Assembly: GCA_028023455.1 (NCBI GenBank) | Contig: JAQFVV010012535.1 | Location: forward strand, 1,924,001 to 1,988,000 | Length of the DNA stretch: 64,000 nucleotides | Reading direction: 5' to 3' | Origin: Epiperipatus broadwayi | Taxonomy: Eukaryota > Onychophora > Udeonychophora > Euonychophora > Peripatidae | Shown: one piece after another, positions 54,491 to 64,000 of the stretch | Layout: every line of letters begins with the position of its first letter | Position numbering within the stretch: position 1 is the first letter of the stretch | Position numbers and translations under genes: made by a program | The notes under the pieces: generated by a model | Database searches by the model: none | Told to the model about the DNA's origin: nothing | Seen by the model: only the letters and a program-made list of their open reading frames with translations

Positions 54491-54796
54491 GGTATCTGAA
54501 GTTTGACTGCCAATCATCAGTTCATCCCACCATAATAATTGTATTTTCAGCTTTGATCTGAATTCTAATCTAATTTCATAAGCACATAAGCTATATAGAG
54601 GATATTAAGTATTCACGCTTAATAAAATGTCATACTCTTTGTCAATGTTTATAATCACTTTTGCTAGCTCTAGAGCAGATCTAAATCCTGTCATATAGCA
54701 TAAACTAGACATAGATGGTCATGAGAAAATTAACCTCGATGTATAAAGTAATCTTAAGGCTCATGAAACTGTAATTTTACACGTATAATTTCTTCA

Positions 54797-55143
54797 TCAC
54801 CTGCGAGTGATATCTATATATAGCAAAGTAAATTAAATGATTTGTAATCCAAACTACAATCACCTGCATGTGATTGGAATTGCTATATAAACAGTAAATG
54901 CTCTTATTAAAATCATCACCTACGATGATATATGTATCTGTAATAAATCTAGTAATGTAACTAATTTGTAACCAGAATAATTACTGTCACCTGCGAGTGA
55001 TTTAAATTGTCACATATGTATATGTAAATTAAAGCCACATGTAACTAGGCAAATCATAAATGATTATAACCCCAGTCATCACTTGCATGTGAACCCAAAC
55101 TCAAATGTGAAATTGTATCTCTAACTTAGTCACCTGCATGTGA
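54797..55143. repeat. Array of six TCACCTGC-ATGTGA-type palindromes
   Basis: Six copies of the 14-bp near-palindrome: TCACCTGCGAGTGA (54797, 54987), TCACCTGCATGTGA (54860, 55130), TCACTTGCATGTGA (55079) and a degenerate TCACCTACGATGA (54916). Spacing is 51-92 bp. The sequence between copies is not obviously repeated. CACCTG and CATGTG are E-box half-site words, so binding of bHLH or Snail-type factors is possible; this is inference. Confidence 0.75.
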
Positions 55144-55439
55144 GACAACCTATATAGACACGTTGTAATCATTATTTTCCATTTATTAATTTTAATATTT
55201 AGTTTTCATTAAATTGGTTTTGAATTATGTTGCTCATTGGTAAGTCATTACTGATTAAATCACAATCCATATTTTATAATTATGTCCAAGCCACACATCA
55301 TCTATATAGCTATACTAGTTAGTAAGTCAATTTCTCATGGTCTTGTGCTTTACCGATGTTCTACTGCCGGCACGTGAGGAATGAAGATGCTGCTGTGGCT
55401 TCATATGTGTCATCCGCAAGGTGGTAAATCTTTGAGCAT

Positions 55440-56460
55440 TAGTAAAGGAATTGGGGCTATATCAGACAACATGGTTTGTACCACTCTATGCTGGTCAGCC
55501 TTGGTATGATTTGCTAAATTTGACTATTACAATATATATATATATATATATTCACTTTTTATAGCACTTCTTTCTCTACCAATTTATCTATACTCTTCAC
55601 CTATGCATCTGTAATATATTCTCTATCCATTTATCCTGTGTTTTATATAGATAAATAGAAACTAATTCTTTCTGAGGATTTATTTGAGATTGCTAACTCA
55701 TGACATCAGTTATTCACAGTAATATAGCTGATTTGAGATTTAGTGTAGGTTATTACTGATAATGAATACTATATGTAAGCTAGGAAAGTCACACAGTACA
55801 TTCTTTAATAGAATGGATTACATATATACTTATTTTATTATATGAATTTTAAAAATATCTTAGCAGAACAACAACAAAAAAGGCAATATAATAATAATTT
55901 GAATACTTGTATAAAGCAATTATGAATTTAAAACAAAATAATTAAAGAAATACTATTGTTGATGAAGAAATTATTTTTGCATAATTACTTTTATTCATAA
56001 AAAACACTAATTATAATAGTCAAAAGTAATTAACAGAAGCTAGGCTTTAAGAAGAATGAACTCAAACTAAAAATATAGAGTAAATTAAATGAAAATATGT
56101 TCATAAATAAATTATATAAAATAAGTATATTCGTAGGCATTTCTTTAGAATAAAAGAGTAAATTTTTATTTATTTCTTCCAGATATGAAAGAAAAATGTC
56201 ATAATTACTATATTATAGGTAATCGAACAAACATATCTCATATTACTCTTTTGATAACTTTTACAATAATTTTATATCTAATTTAAGATTTTTAAACGAT
56301 ACTCATGGAGATTTTTTTGACGTTTGCAGATTTCACCTTTATTTAGTATTAGTATAGCAAAATCCAACAGTTTCTCTAGGATTATTGCAATTTCATTTGT
56401 AAAATATTCACACATTGCACCTGAACCTCTGGCCCTGTGGTTCATATATATGATCCAACA
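55440..56460. other. No gene recognised; microsatellite
   Basis: A (TA)n tract at 55532-55552. A plus-strand frame near 55330-55440 (ALPMFYCRHVRNEDAAVASY) is exon-like in composition but is bounded by stops and lacks an acceptor in the right place, so it is not called. Confidence 0.3.
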
Positions 56461-56466
56461 TGCATT

Positions 56467-56522
56467 AATATCCTGGTTTGTCCGAAAAAGAGATAATATC
56501 CTGGTTTGTCCGAAAAAGAGAT
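56467..56522. repeat. Perfect 28-bp tandem duplication
   Basis: The unit AATATCCTGGTTTGTCCGAA AAAGAGAT occurs twice without a mismatch (56467-56494, 56495-56522). Perfect identity in neutral sequence suggests a recent slippage or repair event. Confidence 0.95.
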
Positions 56523-56879
56523 TTGGTGCTGTATGATTATTTGGTAGTTGTATATAAAATTTGAAATTGTATTTTCAATGCTCAAATACTGAATTAATAA
56601 TGGAAGATAATAAAAATGAAATAGGGAGCTAATTACAATGATCAGAAGTTGAAGTTGATTGTGGTGAAAGAAAGAATATGCTGAAGTATATTCAGCATCA
56701 GCCACTCACAAACAAATATATTCATTCTAACTTCAAGAAAGAAAAAAGATAAAAATAATATATTAAAGATGACTTTTGTGATGAGTACATAAACAATTTG
56801 TGATCCATAAATATGTCCAAATTTAGAAAATACTAGTTAATTATTCTGTTTATTTAATATTTTGTGATGGTATTTTTCA

Positions 56880-57150
56880 ATTTTTTTTTCCAGCAAACTT
56901 TTATCTGTGAAATGCTTCAGCAAAATATTGTTTTGAAGCTCTCCAATATATTCTATTCTCATTTATTACTTCCCACTGAAAACAAACAACACTGCACTTC
57001 TCTAAAATGTTTTTGGAACAATGATCAAGTTCACTATAAAATATATTTGTAGAAAGTCTTGCATCACATGTCCAATCTAACAAAGTGTGATTTTACATAG
57101 TTTCACATTCATCGGGCTGTAAAATATATTGATTGATCAGTACTTATGAC
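56880..57150 (-). mobile_element. RTE LINE 3' end fragment
   Basis: The minus-strand frame 57083-56901 reads ARLSTNIFYSELDHCSKNIL then CFQWEVINENRIYWRAS, matching the tail HCKNNLKDILK...CFHWKNMEENRIHWRAT of the copy at 47710-48006. A short, dead 3' fragment of the same family. Confidence 0.75.
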
Positions 57151-58918
57151 TTTTCCTGTAAACCAAAATGGAAGCCTGTATTTTTGATAAATGTACAGTT
57201 TCAGGGCTCACAAAAATGTTTACCAAAAAGTGCCTATTGTGCTTGTCAAAATCGTGTATTCATTCAACAAGACCAATAATCCAAGTAAAAGTACCTTGAA
57301 TCCAACCATGCACAAGGTACAGATGTCAGGGCAAGGGTGAATCCTAACCTATTTGCCTGAACTATTATCTCTCTGACTAATGAATAACGTTTGTGATGAT
57401 ATGAGCAGTGCTTGTTTTTATTCTGTCCTAGCTGGAGGTCATGGTTCACAAAGAGACTCAAAATAATAATGGGTTTATATAAGAAATTTGATTTAGTGAA
57501 TTGCTGAACTGTACAGAGGTGATTGGATATCGATTACTAATGGTTTGAACCGTAATAATGATAATTCTTTATGGCAACATTACAAAGAAGTGAATTTAAA
57601 TCAAAGAAATATTATAAATAAATAGAGTAATTAACCTTAGAGATTGGGAGTGATGACAAACTAAGCTTATTTAAAAGAATGATATTATAGGAATTTATTA
57701 AGAAATTGAGTTACAAAATAAGTTAAGTCTTTGTTTATACAACTTGGTTATTTTCTTGAATTCATTTTTGATGCGGCTAAATGCAAGGCATTTGACAACA
57801 AAGTATAAGTTTGTTAATTGGTCTGCCAAGAACCAATCAGCAATACATATTATTAGCCCTCTTTAAAAGATTACAAATAAATCTATTATATATATTACAA
57901 GACATGAAAGATAGGCATTTAAAACACGATTACATTTAAATCAGTTTTTCTATAATGAGTGTGGAAAACAAAATAGTTCATTTTAAATAAATTAGATAAT
58001 CATATTTAACTAATTAATGGGGTTGGTTTGTGAAGAACGTGCCATCATGGAAGAGAGCATTTCAGGTTTGCTAAATAAAGATATAAATGATGATGAAGGC
58101 AGTATGCTATTATGGATGACAACAAAAGAATAAATGAGGTCTGTTACGAACCTCTAAGTGGCTTTGCTAAAAGAAATTCCTGGTATGTACAGGTAGATGA
58201 TGAGAGATGCTGGCCCTCCAGCCAGAACATGTCTCTAAATAATCATAATAATAGATTTAATGTGCTGGATTTCCCATACACATCTTAATGGCAATGCCTG
58301 GAAAAGAATCCCTTGGTATGAACTACGTCTACTTTGAGGGAAAGTGAAAGATTGGACTGGTCATATTTAAACTTCCAAAGGTCCTAAGAGGTAATTAGCA
58401 AAGCAAAATAATAATAATAAATGAATGGTTGTAGCTATAAATACATAATGCCCTAGACATATATAAATAGATAGTGTATCACTAACAAATTTAATAACTT
58501 AAATAATAGGTTCCCTGACATGATAGAAAGTCCCAGAAACCTTGGGCCATCAATGAACGAATCATAAATTATATTATAAAAAGAAAGGTAAGAATTAAAA
58601 CTAAAATATAAATTGTTTTCCACACTTTCCAAATATTTCATTTAATAATAAGTTATTGAATATAGTTTATCATTTGGTAATTACAAAATAAGACTGTCTT
58701 TTAACTAACATAGACAGGAGCATTGGATATCAAACTCACTTATGGTGAAGTTTGACAATATAAAGCATAATAAATTATACATCAAATTTTTTACTATTTT
58801 TTTGACAAATAAAATATATATGTATGAAACATATACCAAAAAAATGCTTTCAACAATTTTTTTAAGACATTTGTTGTAGAGAAATCGTAAAGATTTAACT
58901 AACTGATTTAATTATGAG
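57150..58918. other. No gene recognised
   Basis: Two patches of higher complexity (57255-57460 and 58140-58350) have no supportable exon structure. The reverse frame in the first (LTSVPCAWLDSRYFYLDYW) is reminiscent of repeat-derived protein but was not assigned. Confidence 0.3.
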
Positions 58919-59040
58919 GGCAATTTTAAATTGGAGGTAATAATAAGACACATAACTTTTAAAATCATTTCAATCATTTGGCAATTTTAAATTGGAGGTA
59001 ATAATAAGACACATAACTTTTAAAATCATTTCAATCATTT
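58919..59040. repeat. Perfect 61-bp tandem duplication
   Basis: The unit beginning GGCAATTTTAAATTGGAGGT and ending TTTCAATCATTT is present twice, adjacent and identical (58919-58979, 58980-59040). Confidence 0.95.
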
Positions 59041-59389
59041 AAAAATAGATTTATAATATGATGTACAAAACTAAATGAGCTTTCTATTAATTAATTTCGG
59101 GAAATAAGTCTCCTGTAATGATTTTGACTGGAAAAAAAATAAGAGGGAGAGAATTTAAAGTTAATAGCTCGTTGAATTTTGTACTTGGCAATTTCAGTAA
59201 GTCATTATTATAAATAAACCAACAAAAATTAATTTAAGTTTTCCGCATCAAAATAATATGAGATTTTTAGAAGATTTGATATTTTAAATTTAAGAGAAAA
59301 ATTAAAAGACGCATTTTAAACCAAGCCATATAAACATTACACAGATATATAAAATATAGATTAATATTTATTTGGAAAACAAGTAAAAT

Positions 59390-59850
59390 AGAATCAATGG
59401 CTTGCGGCAAATTGGACGATACCTCAGAATCAATCAGTAGGCATTCCATGGCTTGAAACAGGCAGTTATACAGTCAGATCATTAACAGGCTTTCTCGACA
59501 CAGTCTCCAGATAGATGTTGAAAGCACTAGAAAGGCATTGATGGGCTGGTGGAAACAGCTCCAGGGAGTAACACTGATCTTTTCACCCCGTCATTTCTTT
59601 AATCATGATGTACTGTAAATCTAAACTACTCTCTTCAGTGAACTCTTCAAATAAATAATCCTTCCAATCCTCTGTTATCAAAATTTTCCACTATTTATGT
59701 GATCTGGCTTTATCTATAGGATTCAATCTACAGTGATAACTTCCAATTGCAATCGCTCTGTTTCTCTGAGATTGGTGCCTGCTTTGGAGGGAAATCTATC
59801 ATCCTGCATTCAACATGCCCCCCAAGGGTTCATTTGCTAATTAAAAGAAA
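59390..59850. other. Higher-complexity island, possible unclassified repeat
   Basis: About 460 bp with clearly more G+C than the neighbours and few homopolymers (GCTTGCGGCAAATTGGACGA at one end, ATGCCCCCCAAGGG at the other). No frame longer than about 60 codons on either strand and no splice-flanked exon. Could be an old element or a conserved non-coding segment. Confidence 0.35.
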
Positions 59851-60304
59851 ACAGCAACAAGCATGATTAAGTTTATCAGTCATTGTACTAAGAAAGTCTA
59901 TTTAATTAAGATTTAGATTAACAAAAATGTAAATTTTATTCAGAAAAATTTTAGGAATTTGGTACAATGACTTTCAAACTGATATTTGACATAAACTTAA
60001 ATAGAAATTTACAAAATATTTCTTACAAATATTACATTGTTTAAATAATTGATTCTCAAATGTACATTGATTAAAAGATAAATATAAAATGTTACCAACT
60101 GATTAATTTAAGAAAAATGAACTTTAATAAAGAATTTGAAATATTTGTAACATTTTATAGATATCTAGGATTCAATTCAATTTAATAAAATAAACACAAT
60201 ATACATTTTTACAAATATAAAATAAATAAACTAATATAAAAAGGTCAGTTAATCATAAAATACATATTAATTAGATAAAAGATTATAATATTGATTAGAA
60301 TTAT

Positions 60305-60440
60305 ACTACCACCTATTATGAGGTGGGTGTCAGTTAATATAAAAGGTTGGGTTCAAACCCACACTAGTGCTGATGACATTGGCAATAAGTGAAGCAGAAA
60401 TATGTACTATATTTCCAGCTTCACTATTAGGAAACATCAT
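60305..60440 (+). mobile_element. tRNA-like SINE fragment
   Basis: GGTTGGGTTCAAACCCACAC at 60345-60364 is a T-arm/B-box with its pairing arm, preceded by a possible D-arm region (GGTGGGTGTCAGTTAATAT) and followed by GCAATAAGTGAAGCAGAAAT. A diverged related stretch lies at 61225-61270 (GAACTGGGTTCAGACCCA). Confidence 0.55.
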
Positions 60441-60899
60441 GTTTAATATTTACATTTTAATTTTTTATTAATACTGTTATTTAAAAGAAGAAATCATTGT
60501 AGTCAAAAACAGAATATTAGAGCTCTCCAACCATGTTCCTTTATGAAGGGATATTCTGTTTAAACAAGATTTCACATTGCTTTGCCATGTGGCCATTAAC
60601 ACACACTTTTTCAGAGAGCAGGATCTCGTATTTTTGGAAATACTCCACTGCATCACATTCTGTGACAGAAAGATCCCAAATTTTGATCATGATAACAATT
60701 TATCAAAAACTGCTGACAAAAAGAAACATGGTGAATTAAACCAAAGAATGACAATGTGAACAATGTCTTATCACTTTCACATTGTAATATAAGTAAAAAA
60801 ATTTAAAATAAAGATTAATTAAAGGGGATTTAAGCAGAGATTTTCAAGCTTCCTCTGCATTCAAATCCTCTTTAATTACATCTAGCTTAAAAATATACA

Positions 60900-61640
60900 C
60901 TATAAAAATAAGCAAAACTCACTATATATATTGCCACACCCAGAAAGCTAGAGTAATCAATGGATGACAGAAGGCTTGTGCATAAAATCCCCATCTAGTG
61001 CATACTCATCCAATATCCCCAGACTAGTTTATGGCTTATGGCCTTTTGGCATCCATTGATTACTCTAGCTTGTTGTGTGTGGCAATATGAGTTTTGCCTG
61101 TTTTAACAACACTTATACACAAGCATAAGAGGTGGTGGTCATGTGATGTTTATTGGCTTATAACCAATCCTGCCTAATAGGATAGTAGTGGTATGGTTAT
61201 TAAAGAACCAAAGACACCAAAATGTATGGGTACTGAACTGGGTTCAGACCCATATGACTATATAAGCTAATGGGCTTGGATTGAAAACATTAAGGTATTT
61301 TCAATTTAAGATTCATAGTTTTGTAGTTAAATGGAGATAAAAGGTGGTTGCTGGAGGGTTGCATTAGATCCTAAGATCTAGATGCAGTGCTCTCAGATCC
61401 AAGGCTCCTCACTGACGAAGGCCATAAGCCAGAAACTAGTCTGGGGATATTGGATGAGTAGGCACTAGATGGGGATTTTATGCACAAGCCTTCTAGCATC
61501 CATTGATTATTCTAGCTTGTTGTGAATGGCAATATATATATATATATAGTGAGTTTTGCCTGTTTTAACAACAGTTATACACAAGCATAACAGGTGGTGG
61601 TCATGTGATGTTTATTGGCTTATATAATCTATACTTGTAT
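60900..61640. repeat. Penelope-like end: one inverted and two direct terminal-repeat copies
   Basis: Two direct copies (61035-61150 and 61497-61622) share CATCCATTGATTA(C/T)TCTAG, GCAATAT, GAGTTTTGCCTGTTTTAAC and GTGGTCATGTGATGTTTATT. An inverted copy (60905-61034) carries GACTAGTTTATGGCTTATGG and CTAGAGTAATCAATGGATG. The plus-strand block ACGAAGGCCATAAGCCAGAA then ACTAGTCTGGGG precedes the right copy. A mixture of direct and inverted terminal repeats is typical of Penelope-like elements. No ORF remains; the tRNA-like stretch at 61225 lies between the direct copies. Confidence 0.65.
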
Positions 61641-61839
61641 TCAAAGATTCCTAATAAAATTTATCACAATTTATTACTTTTTTAAATTTAACAATCGATT
61701 TATTAATTTTAGTTTTTTAATTTGATCTTAAGATTTTGCCTATCGTGTTTTTAAAATTTTACAAAACATCTTTAAATGATTTTTTTTTAAAATGTCTTTA
61801 TGTTTCATTGATAGGCATTCATTTTACAAAGAATCCTTA

Positions 61840-62110
61840 AATAATTTGTTTTCTAATGTCCTTATGTTACACTAATGGGCATCTAAGTCTCACATTCATA
61901 TATAGAATTAGGTAGAATAATAGCTCTCTATATAGCTAATTTAATAGCAGTAATTATTTCACTGAGATGAAGTAACGTTTAATTTGGTAAAACAGCAGGA
62001 CATTGGAATCTGTGCTGCAGCTCAACGTTTAAGCTCATCTTTCTATTTATATAAACAGCCATTTCAGATTATTATCTGTAAACTTTCCTATTATATTATG
62101 AAAACAGGCA
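61840..62110 (-). mobile_element. RTE LINE fragment
   Basis: Parallels 48160-48350 of the minus-strand RTE copy: CTAATGGGCATCTAAGTCTC / CCAATAGATACCCAAGTTTC, ATTAGGTAGAATAATAG / ATTAGGTAAAATAACAG, GGAATCTGTGCTGCAGCTCA / GGAGTCTGTGTTGGATCTCA. Third minus-strand piece of the same family; no open frame. Confidence 0.65.
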
Positions 62111-62299
62111 GATTATTCTCTTAATAGGATCACTTATCAGTAGAAAGCAAAACATGTTTCAATAGATTGTGAACTATCATTAAGATTGGGTTGATTTCAT
62201 GGAGATTAATAGTTATAGTTTTTAATATATTTCTGTATGATTTTAATCACTATGAATCTTTAACTGCATTAATTCCTTTAATAATAGTGATATTATCTT

Positions 62300-62560
62300 C
62301 AGTTGCAACCCTTATTAATCCTTTGCAGAAGAAGTTTCTCTGAAAGTTTAGTCTAGTTTCTCCAGCTCATACACATTTTCTCCATCAGTCCAGAACAGCT
62401 CCTGACCTCATATATACATCCCATATATGGACTTTTTCTAGATCTTTATCATGTGTAATCCCATTTAATACTTCCATGTCTAATCTTTTCTAAGGATATG
62501 CCCAGGCCAGATCCATTTCAGTCTTTTACTTTCTTCATCAATATCAGTAATATCAGTTTA
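62300..62560 (-). mobile_element. LINE C-terminal fragment
   Basis: The minus strand reads RLKWIWPGHILRKD near 62525-62480, similar to the RLKWRWAEH block of the LINE at 27302 and to the LKWxWAGH word common at the C-terminus of several LINE ORF2 proteins. Nothing else is intact. Confidence 0.45.
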
Positions 62561-64000
62561 TTCTCTTACCCATGTATTTTCTTTTTGATTATCTTTGTTA
62601 TTGCCATTTTATACTTCTCCACATTTTCATCTATTAATTAAGTGACCAAACATTAGATTCAAAACTATACCCTGATAAATAAGCATTTATTTTTATAGCG
62701 TCTGTATACAATTTTTAATTACATTCGAATATTGACCTTTCAAGCCAAATGTTCCTTTTACAGTACACAGATATACTTTCTTTTAATATTGAGTTATTTC
62801 TATCAAAAATATAATTGGATTTTAATAAATCAAGGCTTAACCCATGGAGTAGAAGTTGTGCTCATAATCTCTATAACTACTTATTCACTGTTCACACATA
62901 ATCTGCATTCTATTATCTAAGCACATAAAAAATAGCTTGAGGATCAAATCATAGGTAGTTAATAAAATAAATGATCAAATACACAATTCTGTTAGTTCAT
63001 ACTTAGCTAAGATAATTACAATGATATTTCCACCTTATATTTGAGTTGTATCTTTTTGCAGAAACCAAAATCAAATGCTATCATTCTAGTGCTCATAAAT
63101 TATTTATATATTTATATTTTGTAACAGTAGCAATAAATTCCTCAATTCTAATCATACTGATGAACATTTTCAACATTGTAAACTTAAAATTCAAAATTTT
63201 TCAAATGTATTCAAAAATATATTTACAAAATATCTTTCTGGAGATTCTTTGAATCTTCTTATCCAGATAATTCATTACACTTCTACTGCTCAAAATGACC
63301 ATTATTCAATACCATAATTCATCCATGTTTAATGTGCAAATTGGTAGTATAATTTACATTATCGAAATTGATCATGTAATGCAGTCCCATCTTAATCATT
63401 AAATACATTTTTGCCTATTTCATCCCACTTCTAATTTTTATCTTGTAACAGAAAATAAATATTAATCGATGCAATATTTGGGGTCTTCTATGCTATAGTG
63501 ACTCTGGTAAAAAATTCCAAACATAGTAATTGAAAATAACAAAATTGGGAGACCTACATATAGTGTTGTTATTCAGCAACAGTGGATTTCCTGTCATTCA
63601 TGAAATCCTAGACCTATTTTGTCATTATGTTATATATAAAACTTCATAAAATATAACTTTTATAGCCATACTGACACACCTGTATTTCAAACTTGGATCA
63701 AAATCTTTACAGTTACTGATTTCTTTATCCTATGCTGGATTGCTTCTACTGTCAGGATTATGCTACTTTTCATGAGAATGAATTAAACACCATTAGTTAA
63801 TGTTCTGTATGATCGAATATACCAATAAATGACTATATTATAAAGGTATTATATAGATGTATAAGTTAAACGATATTTTTTATTTTATTCTTATTAAACA
63901 TCTTTTTTTATTTAGTTACACTTGATTTTTCCTTTTTTTCAAATATTAGAAGAAGAAAACTGGATTATATTACAGTATTATTAGTTCACAATATTTTTAT
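62561..64000. other. AT-rich right edge, nothing recognised
   Basis: No exon, element domain, RNA gene or clear repeat seen in the last 1.4 kb. Confidence 0.35.

Noticed and set aside
54797-55143. CRISPR-like array
   Set aside because: The repeated unit is a 14-bp near-palindrome with variable spacing in a eukaryotic intron-rich genome; there are no cas genes.
55330-55440. Exon-like plus-strand frame with MFYCRHVRNEDAAVASYVSS
   Set aside because: Stops on both sides, no acceptor in the proper place and no phase partner with the candidate first exon.
60345-60364. Functional tRNA gene
   Set aside because: A B-box-like T-arm is present, but no acceptor stem, proper anticodon arm or intact A-box could be assembled; a SINE remnant is more likely.

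Overview
This window is AT-rich DNA (roughly 70-75% A+T by eye) from a metazoan nuclear genome. There are no operons or bacterial-style ORFs. Coding sequence is split into short GT-AG exons separated by introns of 5-12 kb, and those introns are packed with decayed transposable elements (CR1- and RTE-type LINEs, Ty3/Gypsy, Penelope-like, hAT, foldback elements, tRNA-like SINEs). Such large TE-filled introns with Penelope, RTE and hAT elements would fit a mollusc, a chelicerate or another large-genome invertebrate. The sequence alone does not decide the taxon.

The one host gene that can be supported in detail is on the minus strand. Seven coding exons were pieced together (start codon at 51938; exons at 51887-51938, 44981-45045, 36084-36169, 30324-30406, 23659-23774, 11942-12077 and 5788-5888). 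All six splice junctions have GT/AG and matching phases, giving a 213-residue open N-terminal part of a charged, coiled-coil-like protein I do not recognise. The gene continues off the left edge. None of its exons appears as a convincing isolated ORF. About 150 bp upstream of its start codon, on the opposite strand, is a second candidate first exon (52095-52166, ending in a donor), so 51939-52094 looks like a compact bidirectional promoter.

Everything else is intronic or intergenic repeat. Left to right: CR1-like LINE debris (1-1200); a TIR element (2481-3810); two nearly identical non-autonomous hAT copies of 881 and 872 bp, each with a perfect 8-bp target duplication (3988-4868 and 10681-11552); foldback repeats (9830-10360, 12300-12650, 19680-19800, 29055-29619, 39880-40327, 47045-47265, 50560-51165); RTE-type LINE fragments on both strands (16640-17880 +, 24760-27560 +, 35270-35760 +, 47690-49560 -, 56900-57150 -, 61840-62100 -); two Ty3/Gypsy gag remnants (32340-33172 -, 37562-39200 +); a SINE-hAT-SINE composite flanked by 15-bp direct repeats (42318-44477); and a Penelope-like element with an intact RT-thumb/GIY-YIG ORF (52987-53715 +), followed by an array of short palindromes (54797-55143).

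The most unusual structures are the head-to-head tRNA-like SINE pair that encloses a hAT element and is duplicated at its ends like a single insertion, the 565-bp foldback with 12-bp direct repeats, the regularly recurring TCACCTGCATGTGA-type palindromes after the Penelope element, and the divergent promoter.
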